Assembly (NCBI RefSeq): GCF_001864835.1
Contig: NZ_MJGI01000025.1
Location: forward strand, 198,389-262,388
Reading direction: 5' to 3'
Source: Curtobacterium sp. MCBA15_001
Lineage (GTDB): Bacteria; Actinomycetota; Actinomycetes; Actinomycetales; Microbacteriaceae
Length of the DNA: 64,000 nt
Part shown: positions 10,492 through 22,133 of the stretch, one piece after another
Position numbering within the stretch: the first letter of the stretch is position 1
Layout: every line of letters begins with the position of its first letter
Notes under the pieces: generated by a model
What the model was told of the DNA's origin: nothing
Database searches by the model: none
Seen by the model: only the letters and a program-made list of their open reading frames with translations
Position numbers and translations under genes: made by a program

Positions 10492-11188
10492 CGACGGAGC
10501 CTGCGGAGGAGGCCGGCGTCGAAGACGTCAGCCGGGCCTCCCGGTCGTCCTTGGTGGCGACGAACGCGCGGACCGCCACCCGCAGGTCGGTGTCGTGCTC
10601 GACCAGCACCGCGTGGATGCCGACGCTGCGTGCACCCGCGACGTTCTCGGGCATGTCGTCGGCGAAGAAGGTGTCCTCCGGCCGCGCGCCGTGGTGGGCC
10701 ACCGCCCGCTCGAAGACCTCGGGTTCGGGCTTGCGGGCGCCGAAGTTGCTCGTCGTGTCGAGGTGGTCGCCGAACAGCGGCGGCAGGGACGGCGCCCACG
10801 TGGAGATCCACCGGCCGGCCAGTGGACCGTTGTTCGTCAGCAGGGCGACACGCCCGTGCTCGCTGGCGATCCGGACGGCCTCGATCCGCTCGGGCAGCTC
10901 GGTCATCGCCGCTCCGCGCACCCGCGCCCACTCGGACTCCGGGACGGTGCAGCCCATCGCCTGCTGGAAGGCGGCGAGGTAGGCGTCCGCGTCGGCGAAG
11001 CCCCCGGCTTCGGCGCGTTGCTCGTTCCCGGAGAGCCACCAGCGGCGCCGGAGCTCGCCGAGGTCGTGCCCGGTGATCGCGGTGAGGCCCGCCATGCGGG
11101 TCTCCCAGTCGTAGCGGACGAGGACGTCGTCCATGTCGAAGAGGAACAGGAGTCGGGGCGCAGGCGTCGAGTTCACGATGTGCCCCAT
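10484..11188 (-). CDS. HAD-superfamily hydrolase
   Basis: This 234-residue cytoplasmic phosphatase-type protein starts with haloacid dehalogenase motif I (LFLFDMDDVLVRYD), followed by motif II LLTNNGP and motif III/IV FFADDMPENVAGA. The cap insertion between motif I and II is helical, as in the epoxide hydrolase N-terminal/YihX-like group (motif I, GARKPEPEVFERA). A sugar- or nucleotide-phosphatase role is typical of the group, but the substrate cannot be read from the sequence. It lies inverted between prmC and sua5, which are often adjacent in this phylum. Its ATG is 26 nt from the divergent sua5 start. Confidence 0.85.
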   Translation of the reverse strand: MGHIVNSTPAPRLLFLFDMDDVLVRYDWETRMAGLTAITGHDLGELRRRWWLSGNEQRAEAGGFADADAYLAAFQQAMGCTVPESEWARVRGAAMTELPERIEAVRIASEHGRVALLTNNGPLAGRWISTWAPSLPPLFGDHLDTTSNFGARKPEPEVFERAVAHHGARPEDTFFADDMPENVAGARSVGIHAVLVEHDTDLRVAVRAFVATKDDREARLTSSTPASSAGSVGA

Positions 11189-11196
11189 TGTGTCGC

Positions 11197-11204
11197 ACTA
11201 TCAT
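11197..11204. promoter_or_regulatory. Overlapping divergent -10 boxes, HAD / sua5
   Basis: TATCAT at 11199-11204 serves sua5 (10 nt before its ATG). On the other strand GATAGT (11202-11197) sits 8 nt before the HAD ATG. The two hexamers overlap by four bases, so RNA polymerase could bind only one at a time. Confidence 0.45.
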
Positions 11205-11214
11205 CGTGCAGGTC

Positions 11215-11889
11215 ATGGCATCCCGATACGACTGCAACGACCCCGACGGACTCCTGACCGGGATGCGGCTCGCACGTGCCGCACTCGGACGGGGAGAACT
11301 CGTCGTCGTCCCCACCGACACCGTCTACGGTCTCGCGGCGGACGCCTTCGACGCGCACGCGGTGCAGCGTCTGCTGGACGCGAAGGGCCGCACGCGGCAG
11401 TCACCGCCGCCGGTGCTCATCCCGGGACCCCCGACGCTCGACGCGTTGGCGAGCGAGGTGCCGCAGCAGGTCCGCGACCTGGTCGCCGAGTTCTGGCCGG
11501 GCGGACTGACCGTCATCCTGCGGGCACAGCCGTCACTCGACTGGGACCTGGGGGAGACCCGGGGGACCGTCGCGCTCCGGATGCCGGACTCGCGCATCGC
11601 CCTCGAGCTGCTGCAGGAGGTGGGCCCGCTCGCGGTGTCCTCGGCCAACAGCACGGGCGACCCCGCCGCGATGGACGTCGACGCTGCCGAGGCGATGCTC
11701 GGTGACAGCGTTGCGGTGTACCTGGACGGTGGCTCGCTCGCCGCGCACGACGGTTTCGCCGCGTCCACCGGGTCGACGATCGTCGACGCGACGGGGCTCG
11801 CCACCGGTGACGGTCTGCGGATCGTCCGCCACGGGGTGATCCCGGACGCCGAGATCGAACGGGTCGTGGGGGCCGACCTCGTCACGTGA
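11215..11889 (+). CDS. tsaC: L-threonylcarbamoyladenylate synthase (Sua5/YrdC family)
   Basis: This enzyme makes threonylcarbamoyl-AMP from threonine, bicarbonate and ATP, for t6A37 modification of ANN-decoding tRNAs. The 224 residues show the YrdC signatures VVPTDTVYGLAADAF, KGRTRQSPPPVLI, FWPGGLTVIL and SSANSTGDPA. Length corresponds to the YrdC domain with a short C-terminal tail, not the full two-domain Sua5. ATG 11215 is chosen over an upstream in-frame ATG at 11188 because it follows the -10 box. It overlaps the next gene as GTGA. Confidence 0.93.
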   Translation: MASRYDCNDPDGLLTGMRLARAALGRGELVVVPTDTVYGLAADAFDAHAVQRLLDAKGRTRQSPPPVLIPGPPTLDALASEVPQQVRDLVAEFWPGGLTVILRAQPSLDWDLGETRGTVALRMPDSRIALELLQEVGPLAVSSANSTGDPAAMDVDAAEAMLGDSVAVYLDGGSLAAHDGFAASTGSTIVDATGLATGDGLRIVRHGVIPDAEIERVVGADLVT

Positions 11890-13118
11890 AGTACTACCTG
11901 CTGGCGGGGGCGATCTCCGCGGTCGTGAGCTTCCTGGTCAGCTGGGTGCTCTGGAAGGCGGGCGTCAAGTACAAGTGGTACCCGCAGGTCCGTGAGCGCG
12001 ACGTGCACCGGACCCCGGTGCCCCGGCTCGGCGGCATCGCGATGTTCCTGGGGGTGGTCGTCTCGCTGCTCTGCGCCTGGTTCGTCTTCCCGCAGATCCA
12101 GGGCATCGACTTCTTCCGCCTCGTGTTCGCGGAGCCGCAACGGGTGCTCGCCGTGTTGGCGGGGGCCACCATCATCGTGGTGCTCGGTGTCGCCGACGAC
12201 ATCTGGGACCTCGACTGGATGACCAAGCTGGCGGGACAGATCATCGCCGCGGGCATCCTGGCGTGGCAGGGCGTGGCGATCGTGTCGCTGCCGATCGGCA
12301 ACACGCTCGGCGTCGGGTCGAGCTACATGAGCCTGATCTTCACCGTGCTGGCGGTGGTGCTCGTGATGAACGCGGTGAACTTCATCGACGGGCTCGACGG
12401 ACTCGTCGCGGGGGTGGCGATCATCGCCGGCAGCGTGTTCTTCCTCTACACGTTCTTCATCAACCGCGTGGTCGTGCAGACCGAGTTCTTCTTCAACCTG
12501 CCGTCGCTGCTGACCGCGGTGCTCGTCGGCGCCTGCTTCGGCTTCCTCATGCTGAACTGGCACCCCGCCAAGCTGTTCATGGGGGACGCCGGCGCGCTGC
12601 TCGTCGGGTTCCTGATGGCCACGAGCGCCGTCTCGATCACGGGCAACATCGACCCGGCCGCCGTCCGCACCCGCACCGACCTGCTGCCGGCCTTCATCCC
12701 GATCCTGCTGCCGTTCGCGATCCTCATCGTGCCGATGCTCGACTTCGCCCTGGCGGTGGTCCGGCGGCTCAGCGCGGGGAAGTCCCCGTTCTCGGCCGAC
12801 CGGAAGCACCTGCACCACCGGCTGCTCGACATGGGGCACTCGCACTTCCACGCGGTGCTGATCTTCTACGCGTGGACGGCCACCGTGGCGGTCGGCTGTC
12901 TGCTCTTCCTGTTCGTGCAGTGGTGGTGGGTCGTGGCGTTCGTCGCGGTCGGCTTCAGCGTCTGTGCGATCGCCACGTTCGCGCCCCTCGGCCGCAAGCG
13001 CACCGAGATCGCCGCGCAGACCGCCGACCGCGCCGGCGGGCGGATCGATGCCCGACACGACCCGCTCGACCGCGCAGCCGCCACCCGCGACATCCCGACT
13101 CCTGGAGACCCCTCGTGA
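11886..13118 (+). CDS. WecA/TagO-type undecaprenyl-phosphate sugar-1-phosphate transferase
   Basis: This is an integral membrane enzyme of the MraY/WecA family that transfers a HexNAc-1-phosphate from its UDP-sugar to undecaprenyl phosphate, starting a wall polymer or glycolipid. The 410 residues include about 10-11 membrane segments and the family motifs DVHRTPVPRLGG, GVADDIWDLDWMTK, NAVNFIDGLDGL, FMGDAGALLVGF and the cytoplasmic HIHH-like loop DRKHLHHRLLDMGHSH. In actinobacteria this gene lies between sua5 and the atp operon (mycobacterial WecA/Rfe), which matches here. GTG 11886 overlaps the sua5 stop. Confidence 0.93.
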   Translation: MKYYLLAGAISAVVSFLVSWVLWKAGVKYKWYPQVRERDVHRTPVPRLGGIAMFLGVVVSLLCAWFVFPQIQGIDFFRLVFAEPQRVLAVLAGATIIVVLGVADDIWDLDWMTKLAGQIIAAGILAWQGVAIVSLPIGNTLGVGSSYMSLIFTVLAVVLVMNAVNFIDGLDGLVAGVAIIAGSVFFLYTFFINRVVVQTEFFFNLPSLLTAVLVGACFGFLMLNWHPAKLFMGDAGALLVGFLMATSAVSITGNIDPAAVRTRTDLLPAFIPILLPFAILIVPMLDFALAVVRRLSAGKSPFSADRKHLHHRLLDMGHSHFHAVLIFYAWTATVAVGCLLFLFVQWWWVVAFVAVGFSVCAIATFAPLGRKRTEIAAQTADRAGGRIDARHDPLDRAAATRDIPTPGDPS

Positions 13119-13591
13119 CCACGCCCCACGGCCTCGACCACGTCAGCCCGCTCTTCCGACGGATCCTGGTGCAGGGCGCCGTGCTCGCCCTCGCCCTGGC
13201 GGTGGTCGGCGGCGTCGTCGGCTTCCTGGTCGCCGGGGGACCGGGACTGGCCGGCGGGCTCATCGGCGCCGTGATGAGCGTCGTGTTCTGCGGGCTCACC
13301 GCCGTCAGCGTGCTGCTGGCGATCCGGTTCTCCGGCGGCCAGATGATCTCCGGCGCGTTCTTCGGCACGATCATGGGGATGTTCCTGGTCAAGTTCGTGC
13401 TGTTCATCGTCGTGCTGGTGCTGTTGAAGGACCGGGACTGGGTCAACACGCCCGTGCTGGCGATCGCGATCATCGTGGGTGTGATCGGTTCGCTCGTCAT
13501 CGACGTGACGGTCATCGCCAAGGGCCGCGTGCCGATCGACGTGCCCCTGCCGGGCGATGCCGATCCTGGGAAGGCCGACCCACGCGGCTGA
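13115..13591 (+). CDS. AtpI-like small membrane protein
   Basis: The 158-residue protein has four predicted membrane segments (about residues 18-40, 45-70, 78-100 and 112-135) and a short polar C-terminus. Its position just before atpB, its size and its glycine-rich helix pairs fit the poorly conserved AtpI/ATP synthase protein I group, linked to Mg2+ uptake or c-ring assembly in other bacteria. No diagnostic motif is visible, so function is inferred from position. GTG 13115 overlaps the preceding stop as GTGA. Confidence 0.6.
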   Translation: MTTPHGLDHVSPLFRRILVQGAVLALALAVVGGVVGFLVAGGPGLAGGLIGAVMSVVFCGLTAVSVLLAIRFSGGQMISGAFFGTIMGMFLVKFVLFIVVLVLLKDRDWVNTPVLAIAIIVGVIGSLVIDVTVIAKGRVPIDVPLPGDADPGKADPRG

Positions 13592-13623
13592 GAGCCCGAG
13601 AAGGCTCTCTCACCTGATAGTGT
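13590..13623 (+). promoter_or_regulatory. Hairpin followed by atp operon -10 box
   Basis: A 7-bp stem (13590-13596 with 13603-13609, loop cgagaa) overlaps the stop codon of the upstream gene. It is followed directly by TGATAGTGT, whose hexamer TAGTGT is at 13618-13623. This looks like an insulator plus a dedicated ATP synthase promoter giving a leader of about 90 nt before atpB. Confidence 0.45.
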
Positions 13624-13722
13624 TTGTTGCGTCCGCGTCCGGAGCCTCGCTCGGAGCGGACAGCCTCCACACAGTCCACCATCGCGTGCCATGACGTGCG
13701 CGCGCCGACACAGGAGACAGCG

Positions 13723-14556
13723 CTGCTATCCCACGCTCTTCCCCTGTCCCTCACCGCTGCGGCCAACACCGTTGCGGCGGGGAGCAGCAAGGCCGCCGAA
13801 TTCCATGGTCCGTCGATCGGGGAGTTCTTCCCTGACCCGATCTTCTTCGCGGGCACGCCCTTCGAGATCGACCGCGTCGTCATCATCCGCTTCATCGCGG
13901 TGGCGGTGCTGCTGGTCTTCGCGTTCGCGGGCACCCGCGCCCTCAAGCTCGTCCCGAACCGTGGACAGGCGTTCATCGAGTACGGCTTCGACGTCGTGCG
14001 CCGGAACACCTTCGACAACCTCGGCGAGAAGGACGGCAAGCGCTTCCTGCCGCTCCTGGCGACGATCTTCTTCGGTGTGCTGTTCATGAACCTGACGGGT
14101 CTGATCCCGTTCATGAACCTCGCCGGCACCAGCCGCATCGCGATGCCGATGATCCTGGCGATCGTCGCGTACGTCGCGTTCATCTACGCCGGTCTCCGCA
14201 AGCACCCGGGCACGTTCCTCCGGAACTCGCTCTTCCCACCCGGGGTGCCGTGGCCGCTGTACATCATCGTGACGCCGATCGAGCTCGTCTCCACCTTCGT
14301 GCTCCGTCCGATCACGCTGACGCTGCGACTCCTGATGAACATGGTCGTCGGGCACCTGCTGCTCGTCCTGTTCTTCTCGGCCACGTGGTTCTTCTTCTTC
14401 GAGTCGCACAGCCTGCTGGCGTTCTTCGGCGTCGGGACCCTGGCGTTCGGCATCGCCTTCAGCTTCTTCGAGATCCTCGTCGCGCTGCTGCAGGCCTACG
14501 TCTTCATGCTCCTCACCGCCGTCTACATCCAGCTGGCGCTGGCCGACGAGCACTGA
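13723..14556 (+). CDS. atpB: F1Fo ATP synthase subunit a
   Basis: Subunit a forms the proton half-channels against the c-ring. It has five or six membrane helices and the conserved arginine in the LRPITLTLRLLMNM segment. The start is uncertain. CTG 13723 has caggaga (13711-13717) at ideal spacing and yields 277 residues. GTG 13696 (no ribosome-binding site) and TTG 13624 are alternatives that only lengthen the tail. It is the first gene of the atpBEFHAGDC operon, the usual actinobacterial order. Confidence 0.94.
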   Translation: MLSHALPLSLTAAANTVAAGSSKAAEFHGPSIGEFFPDPIFFAGTPFEIDRVVIIRFIAVAVLLVFAFAGTRALKLVPNRGQAFIEYGFDVVRRNTFDNLGEKDGKRFLPLLATIFFGVLFMNLTGLIPFMNLAGTSRIAMPMILAIVAYVAFIYAGLRKHPGTFLRNSLFPPGVPWPLYIIVTPIELVSTFVLRPITLTLRLLMNMVVGHLLLVLFFSATWFFFFESHSLLAFFGVGTLAFGIAFSFFEILVALLQAYVFMLLTAVYIQLALADEH

Positions 14557-14853
<297 letters not shown>

Positions 14854-14862
14854 GGTCCCTCG

Positions 14863-15459
14863 ATGCAGCACGCACTCATCATCGCGGCGGAGGAGAACAT
14901 CAATCCGCTGATCCCCCCGGTGTACGACATCGTGTGGTCGCTGGTTGCCTTCGTCATCATCTTCCTGGTGTTCTGGCGTGTCGTCACGCCGCGCATCACG
15001 AAGATGCTCGATGAGCGCACCGAGGCCATCGAAGGCGGCATCAAGAAGGCCGAAGCGGCTCAGGAGCAGGCTGCAGCCGCGCTCGAGGAGTACAACAAGC
15101 AGCTCGCTGACGCCCGTGCCGAAGCCTCCCGCATCCGCGAGCAGGCCCGCGCGGACGCCACGGCCATCGGCAACGAGGTCCGCGAGCAGGCTGCCACCGA
15201 CGCTGCACGCATCACGTCGAACGCCCAGGCGCAGATCGAGGCCGAGCGTCAGAGCGCGCTCCAGTCGCTCCGCACCGAGGTCGGCTCGCTCGCACTCGAC
15301 CTGGCGTCGGGTGTCATCGGTGAGTCCCTCAAGGACGACGCCAAGGCCACCGCGGTCGTCGACCGCTTCCTCGCCGACCTCGAGTCGTCGAAGAACGCCG
15401 ACGCGTCCCAGGTGCAGGCGTCGCAGCCCGGTTCGTCGCAGGCCGAGACGGAGCGCTGA
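14863..15459 (+). CDS. atpF: F1Fo ATP synthase subunit b
   Basis: Subunit b is the peripheral stalk anchor. The 198 residues comprise one membrane helix near residues 22-43 (VWSLVAFVIIFLVFW) and a long Ala/Glu/Arg-rich coiled coil. The tail (residues 175-198) is Ser/Gln-rich and low in complexity. Spacing to atpE is 9 nt and to atpH 2 nt. Confidence 0.96.
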   Translation: MQHALIIAAEENINPLIPPVYDIVWSLVAFVIIFLVFWRVVTPRITKMLDERTEAIEGGIKKAEAAQEQAAAALEEYNKQLADARAEASRIREQARADATAIGNEVREQAATDAARITSNAQAQIEAERQSALQSLRTEVGSLALDLASGVIGESLKDDAKATAVVDRFLADLESSKNADASQVQASQPGSSQAETER

Positions 15460-15461
15460 GC

Positions 15462-16256
15462 ATGCGCAGTGCCACCCGTTCAGCGCTCTCGTCGACGCAG
15501 GCGGTGCTCGCCGACCTCGGCGGCAGCGCCGACCTGGCGAGCGGCGCTGAGATCCTCGCCGCTGGGCGCGTGGTCGCCGGTGCACCGCAGCTCCTGACGC
15601 TGCTGGCCGACCCGACCGCCGACGTCGTCGGCAAGAAGTCGGTCATCGACCGGGTCTTCGCCGGACAGTCCGACGCCGCGCGCGCCGTGCTGACCGCCGT
15701 TGCCGGGTCGCGGTGGTCCTCGCAGCAGGACCTGCTCGCCGGCATCGAGGACGCGGGCATCCGCGCCGTCGCGGCCACCGCCGACTCCGGCACGTCGATC
15801 GAGGCAGAGCTCTTCGCCTTCGAGACCGCGGTCCGTTCGGACGCCGGGCTCGAGCTGGCGCTCGGCACCAAGCTCGGCAGCCCGGAGCAGAAGGGTGCGC
15901 TCGTCGAGCGACTCATCGGTCACAAGTCGTCGCCGCAGACGGTGACGATCCTGTCGGCCATGGTCCAGCAGCCGCGCGGCCGCCGGATCGGTGAGCTCGT
16001 CCGCGACGCCTCCCGCATCGTGGCCGACCAGGCGGCAAAGGTCGTGGCGACGGTCGTCACGGCGACCCCGCTCTCCGACGCACAGGCGGCCCGGGTCGCT
16101 CGAGGGCTGTCGGAGCGGTACGGCAAGGACATCATCGTCAACCACGTCGTCGACCCCGCGGTCGTCGGCGGGGTCCGGGTGCAGGTCGGCGGCGACGTCA
16201 TCGACGGCACCGTGTCCACGCGCCTCGCCGACCTCCGTCTCCAGCTCGCGCGCTGA
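15462..16256 (+). CDS. atpH: F1Fo ATP synthase subunit delta
   Basis: Delta links the b stalk to the crown of the alpha3beta3 head. At 264 residues it is longer than the roughly 180 of E. coli, as in many actinobacteria. The C-terminal part has the family signature [21 protein letters not shown]. The N-terminal half is helical (NTD six-helix bundle). In mycobacteria delta is fused to a second b-like domain, but no membrane helix is present here, so this is a stand-alone delta. Confidence 0.95.
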   Translation: MRSATRSALSSTQAVLADLGGSADLASGAEILAAGRVVAGAPQLLTLLADPTADVVGKKSVIDRVFAGQSDAARAVLTAVAGSRWSSQQDLLAGIEDAGIRAVAATADSGTSIEAELFAFETAVRSDAGLELALGTKLGSPEQKGALVERLIGHKSSPQTVTILSAMVQQPRGRRIGELVRDASRIVADQAAKVVATVVTATPLSDAQAARVARGLSERYGKDIIVNHVVDPAVVGGVRVQVGGDVIDGTVSTRLADLRLQLAR

Positions 16257-16362
16257 GCGTACGGTCGAACCCGTCACCCCAAGTCCACAACGGGAGCTGT
16301 CCCACCGGGCAGCATCACCCTCTCGGAGCCGCAGGGCCCCGGAAACCAACAAGGAAAATCCC

Positions 16363-17991
16363 ATGGCAGACATCACCATCAGCCCCGATGAGATCCGTGA
16401 TGCCCTGAAGGACTTCGTCTCGAACTACGAGCCGACGAAGGCCTCCACGGCCGAGGTCGGGCACGTCACCGACGCCGGTGACGGCATCGCCCACGTCGAA
16501 GGCCTCCCCGGCGTCATGGCCAACGAGCTCATCCGCTTCGCGGACGGCACGCTCGGCCTCGCCCAGAACCTCGACGAAGACGAGATCGGTGCCATCGTGC
16601 TCGGCGAGTTCGCCGGCGTCGAAGAGGGCCAGGAAGTCACCCGTACCGGCGAGGTCCTCTCGGCCCCGGTCGGCGACGGCTTCCTCGGTCGCGTCGTCGA
16701 CCCGCTCGGCGCCCCGATCGACGGCCTCGGCGAGATCGCAGCCGAAGGCCGCCGTGCCCTCGAGCTGCAGGCGCCCGGCGTCATGTCGCGCAAGTCGGTC
16801 CACGAGCCGCTGCAGACCGGCATCAAGGCGATCGACGCGATGATCCCCGTCGGCCGTGGCCAGCGTCAGCTGATCATCGGTGACCGCCAGACCGGCAAGA
16901 CGGCCATCGCGATCGACACGATCATCAACCAGAAGGCCAACTGGGAGTCCGGCGACGCAGACAAGCAGGTCCGCTGCATCTACGTCGCGATCGGGCAGAA
17001 GGGCTCCACGATCGCCTCCGTCAAGGGTGCGCTCGAGGACGCCGGTGCGATGGAGTACACCACCATCGTCGCCGCCCCGGCCTCCGACCCGGCCGGCTTC
17101 AAGTACCTCGCCCCGTACACCGGCTCGGCCATCGGTCAGCACTGGATGTACCAGGGCAAGCACGTCCTGATCATCTTCGACGACCTGTCGAAGCAGGCCG
17201 AGGCCTACCGTGCCGTGTCGCTCCTCCTGCGTCGTCCGCCGGGGCGCGAGGCGTACCCGGGTGACGTCTTCTACCTGCACTCCCGTCTGCTGGAGCGTTG
17301 CGCGAAGCTGTCCGACGAGCTCGGTGCCGGTTCGATGACGGGTCTGCCCATCATCGAGACCAAGGCGAACGACGTCTCGGCGTACATCCCGACCAACGTG
17401 ATCTCGATCACCGACGGCCAGATCTTCCTGCAGTCGGACCTGTTCAACGCGAACCAGCGTCCGGCCGTCGACGTGGGCATCTCGGTGTCCCGCGTCGGTG
17501 GTGACGCCCAGGTGAAGTCGATCAAGAAGGTCTCCGGCACGCTCAAGCTCGAGCTGGCGCAGTACCGCTCCCTCGAGGCCTTCGCGATGTTCGCGTCCGA
17601 CCTCGACCAGGCGTCGCGTCGTCAGCTGGACCGCGGTGCGCGTCTCACCGAGCTGCTCAAGCAGCCGCAGTACTCGCCGTACCCGGTGGAGGAGCAGGTC
17701 GTCTCGATCTGGGCCGGCACCAACGGCAAGCTCGACACCGTCCCGGTGTCCGACGTGCTGCGCTTCGAGTCGGAGCTGCTCGACCACCTGCGTCGCAACT
17801 CGGACGTCCTGACCACCCTGCGCGAGACGAACCAGCTCAGCGACGACACCGTCGCCGAGATGTCGAAGCAGATCGACGAGTTCTCCAAGAGCTTCCAGAC
17901 CAGCGACGGCAAGACCCTCGGTTCCGAGAACGTCCAGGCCGCTGACGCGGAGGACGTCGACCAGGAGCAGATCGTCAAGGGTCGTCGCTAG
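16363..17991 (+). CDS. atpA: F1Fo ATP synthase subunit alpha
   Basis: This is the non-catalytic nucleotide-binding subunit of F1. The 542 residues show Walker [12 protein letters not shown], the arginine-finger region and the alpha/beta signature ([14 protein letters not shown]). The C-terminal tail of about 30 acidic/polar residues resembles the actinobacterial alpha extension that suppresses ATP hydrolysis in mycobacteria; that role is only inferred here. aaggaaaa precedes ATG 16363. The 106-bp gap after atpH holds no gene, only GC-rich sequence with one tccaca motif. Confidence 0.97.
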   Translation: MADITISPDEIRDALKDFVSNYEPTKASTAEVGHVTDAGDGIAHVEGLPGVMANELIRFADGTLGLAQNLDEDEIGAIVLGEFAGVEEGQEVTRTGEVLSAPVGDGFLGRVVDPLGAPIDGLGEIAAEGRRALELQAPGVMSRKSVHEPLQTGIKAIDAMIPVGRGQRQLIIGDRQTGKTAIAIDTIINQKANWESGDADKQVRCIYVAIGQKGSTIASVKGALEDAGAMEYTTIVAAPASDPAGFKYLAPYTGSAIGQHWMYQGKHVLIIFDDLSKQAEAYRAVSLLLRRPPGREAYPGDVFYLHSRLLERCAKLSDELGAGSMTGLPIIETKANDVSAYIPTNVISITDGQIFLQSDLFNANQRPAVDVGISVSRVGGDAQVKSIKKVSGTLKLELAQYRSLEAFAMFASDLDQASRRQLDRGARLTELLKQPQYSPYPVEEQVVSIWAGTNGKLDTVPVSDVLRFESELLDHLRRNSDVLTTLRETNQLSDDTVAEMSKQIDEFSKSFQTSDGKTLGSENVQAADAEDVDQEQIVKGRR

Positions 17992-20396
<2,405 letters not shown>

Positions 20397-20397
20397 C

Positions 20398-20661
20398 ATG
20401 GCGGGTCTCACCGTGAGTGTCGTCTCGGCGGACCGCGAGGTCTGGACGGGCGACACCACCATGGTCGTCGCACGCACGACGGAGGGCCAGATCGGCATCC
20501 TCGCGGGGCACGAGCCGATGCTCGCGATCCTCGCGCAGGGACAGGTCCGCATCACGCGGGCCGACGGTTCCACCGTCGCGGTCGACGCCGAGGACGGCTT
20601 CCTCTCCGTCGAGCACGACACGGTCACGATCGTGGCGCGCCAGGCCGCGCTCGCGTCCTGA
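20398..20661 (+). CDS. atpC: F1Fo ATP synthase subunit epsilon (short form)
   Basis: Epsilon caps the foot of the central stalk. The 87 residues cover only the N-terminal beta-sandwich (LTVSVVSADREVWTGD to the last strand VTIVARQAAL). The C-terminal two-helix domain of longer homologues, which inhibits ATP hydrolysis, is absent. The gene starts 1 nt after the atpD stop and overlaps the next gene at its stop codon. Confidence 0.95.
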   Translation: MAGLTVSVVSADREVWTGDTTMVVARTTEGQIGILAGHEPMLAILAQGQVRITRADGSTVAVDAEDGFLSVEHDTVTIVARQAALAS

Positions 20662-21428
20662 CCGGACTGACCGTCCTCCTCCCGCCGTCGGAGACGAAGC
20701 GGGAGGGCGGGGACACGGGTTCCACCCTCGACCTGGGTGCGCTCTCGTTCCCGGAACTGGTCCCAGAGCGGGCCGCGGTGATCACCGCGGCCCGCTCCGT
20801 CAGTTCCGAGGAGTCCACCGCGCGGACGGCGCTGAAGCTGGGCCCGAAGTCGATCGCGGAGCGCCTGCGCAACCTGTCGCTCGAGTCGTCTCCGACGTTG
20901 CCGGCCATCGAGCGGTACACCGGCGTGCTCTACGACCCGCTGGACGCCGGGTCCGCCACGGCGACGACGCGCCGGTGGTGGTCCGAGCACGTCGTGGTGC
21001 AGTCGGCGATGTTCGGACCGATCGGCGGGGGCGACCCGATCCCGGCGTACCGGCTGTCGCACGACTCGCGTCTCGGCACGGTGCGGCTCGCGTCGCACTG
21101 GCCGGCTCCGGCTGCCCGGGCGTTGGCCACACGGACCGACGGCTTGGTCTTGGACCTGCGGTCGGAGGGGTACCGAGCACTCGGTCCGGTGCCGGAGGCC
21201 GTGGTGCTGCGCGTCGTGAGCGTCGATGGCAGCGGACGCCGCAAGGCGCTGAACCACTGGAACAAGACCGCGAAGGGTCGGCTGGTCGCGCTGCTCGGGG
21301 CGACGGACGCGCAGATCGCGTCCATGGCGGACCTGGTCGCGTGGGCGAACGCGTTCGACGTGGTGCTCGAACGGGTGGACGGCACGTGGGAGCTGGTCGC
21401 CGAGAGCCTGGTGGCGCCAGCGGCGTGA
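20658..21428 (+). CDS. yaaA: YaaA-family peroxide stress protein
   Basis: YaaA/DUF328 proteins limit iron-driven damage under peroxide stress and bind DNA in E. coli. The family N-terminus LLPPSET is encoded at 20676-20696, followed by YTGVLYDPLD, GPIGGGDPIPAYRL and the C-terminal HWNKTAKGRLV. The N-terminal motif is only included if translation begins at CTG 20658 (overlapping the atpC stop as CTGA) or CTG 20667. The first canonical start, GTG 20778, would remove 40 conserved residues. I therefore take CTG 20658, giving 256 residues, with translation coupled to atpC. Confidence 0.85.
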   Translation: MTGLTVLLPPSETKREGGDTGSTLDLGALSFPELVPERAAVITAARSVSSEESTARTALKLGPKSIAERLRNLSLESSPTLPAIERYTGVLYDPLDAGSATATTRRWWSEHVVVQSAMFGPIGGGDPIPAYRLSHDSRLGTVRLASHWPAPAARALATRTDGLVLDLRSEGYRALGPVPEAVVLRVVSVDGSGRRKALNHWNKTAKGRLVALLGATDAQIASMADLVAWANAFDVVLERVDGTWELVAESLVAPAA

Positions 21429-21523
21429 CGGTCCGTCCTCCACAACGGGGTCGGTTACGTCAGCCGTCCACAGGTCGATGGGACCCGCCCGACTGGAGGC
21501 CCGGATCGCGCTTCGATGTCGGT

Positions 21524-22078
21524 ATGAACCCAGGCGCAGTCCAGTCGACCACTGACCCGTACATCCGGCATCCACGCGAGATCGCGGCGGCGGTCACGCT
21601 CCCGGCCGCGGCCGTCGCGCTGACGGCTCCAGGGCCGCCGACCGTGTCGTCGGCGGGTGCCGCCGCCATCACCACCGCGTGCGGCGCCCTCGCGACCCGG
21701 ATCGCGCTCGTCCGGCACCTCGCCGATCCGAACGCGCCGGAACCGCGTCGGATCCGTCCGTACGACCCGATCCACGAAGGTCCGCCGCTCGCACTGCGTG
21801 GCTCCGGACCCGCTCCGGATGCCGAGGCTCTGCGGGTCGCGGGGGAGCGGTGCGCCGCGACCTGGCGCGCCTGGCGTGCCCAGGGTGCTCCGGACGACGA
21901 ACGGATCGGCGTCGCCGGTGCCCTCGCACTCGGGGCGTGGTGTGCCTGGGCGCTCGGTTCGGGCCCTCGTGCCGAGGTCCGTGCTCAGCATGCGCTCGAG
22001 ACCGATCCGCACGACCCGATGGCAGCGCTCGTGCTGCGGTCGGTGCTCGCAGACAGCGCTCCGGCGTGGCACGGGTGA
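21524..22078 (+). CDS. Uncharacterised protein, DUF4192-like C-terminus
   Basis: I do not recognise this 184-residue protein with certainty. It is Ala/Pro-rich, without membrane helices or signal peptide. The C-terminal half (LALGAWCAWALGSGPRAEVR, then HALETDPHDPMAAL) resembles the helical end of actinobacterial DUF4192 proteins, though the DUF4192 N-terminal region is missing. ATG 21524 is preferred over GTG 21425, which overlaps the yaaA stop, because 21428-21520 looks intergenic, with two tccaca motifs. It precedes the FHA gene by 55 bp and may be outside that operon. Confidence 0.5.
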   Translation: MNPGAVQSTTDPYIRHPREIAAAVTLPAAAVALTAPGPPTVSSAGAAAITTACGALATRIALVRHLADPNAPEPRRIRPYDPIHEGPPLALRGSGPAPDAEALRVAGERCAATWRAWRAQGAPDDERIGVAGALALGAWCAWALGSGPRAEVRAQHALETDPHDPMAALVLRSVLADSAPAWHG

Positions 22079-22098
22079 TCGGGGTGCACGGGATCGTC

Positions 22099-22104
22099 TA
22101 CGCT
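22099..22104 (+). promoter_or_regulatory. -10 box upstream of FHA gene
   Basis: TACGCT fits TAnnnT and lies 29 nt before GTG 22134. The leader then contains ggaagggg at 22120-22127, a good ribosome-binding site. This would be the first promoter of the signalling cluster. Confidence 0.45.
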
Positions 22105-22133
22105 CGTCGGGACTCGGCAGGAAGGGGCACCGC

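Noticed and set aside
15991-16362. N-terminal extension of atpA
   Set aside because: The in-frame upstream sequence overlaps atpH and an intergenic gap. ATG 16363 has a ribosome-binding site and the conserved alpha-subunit start.
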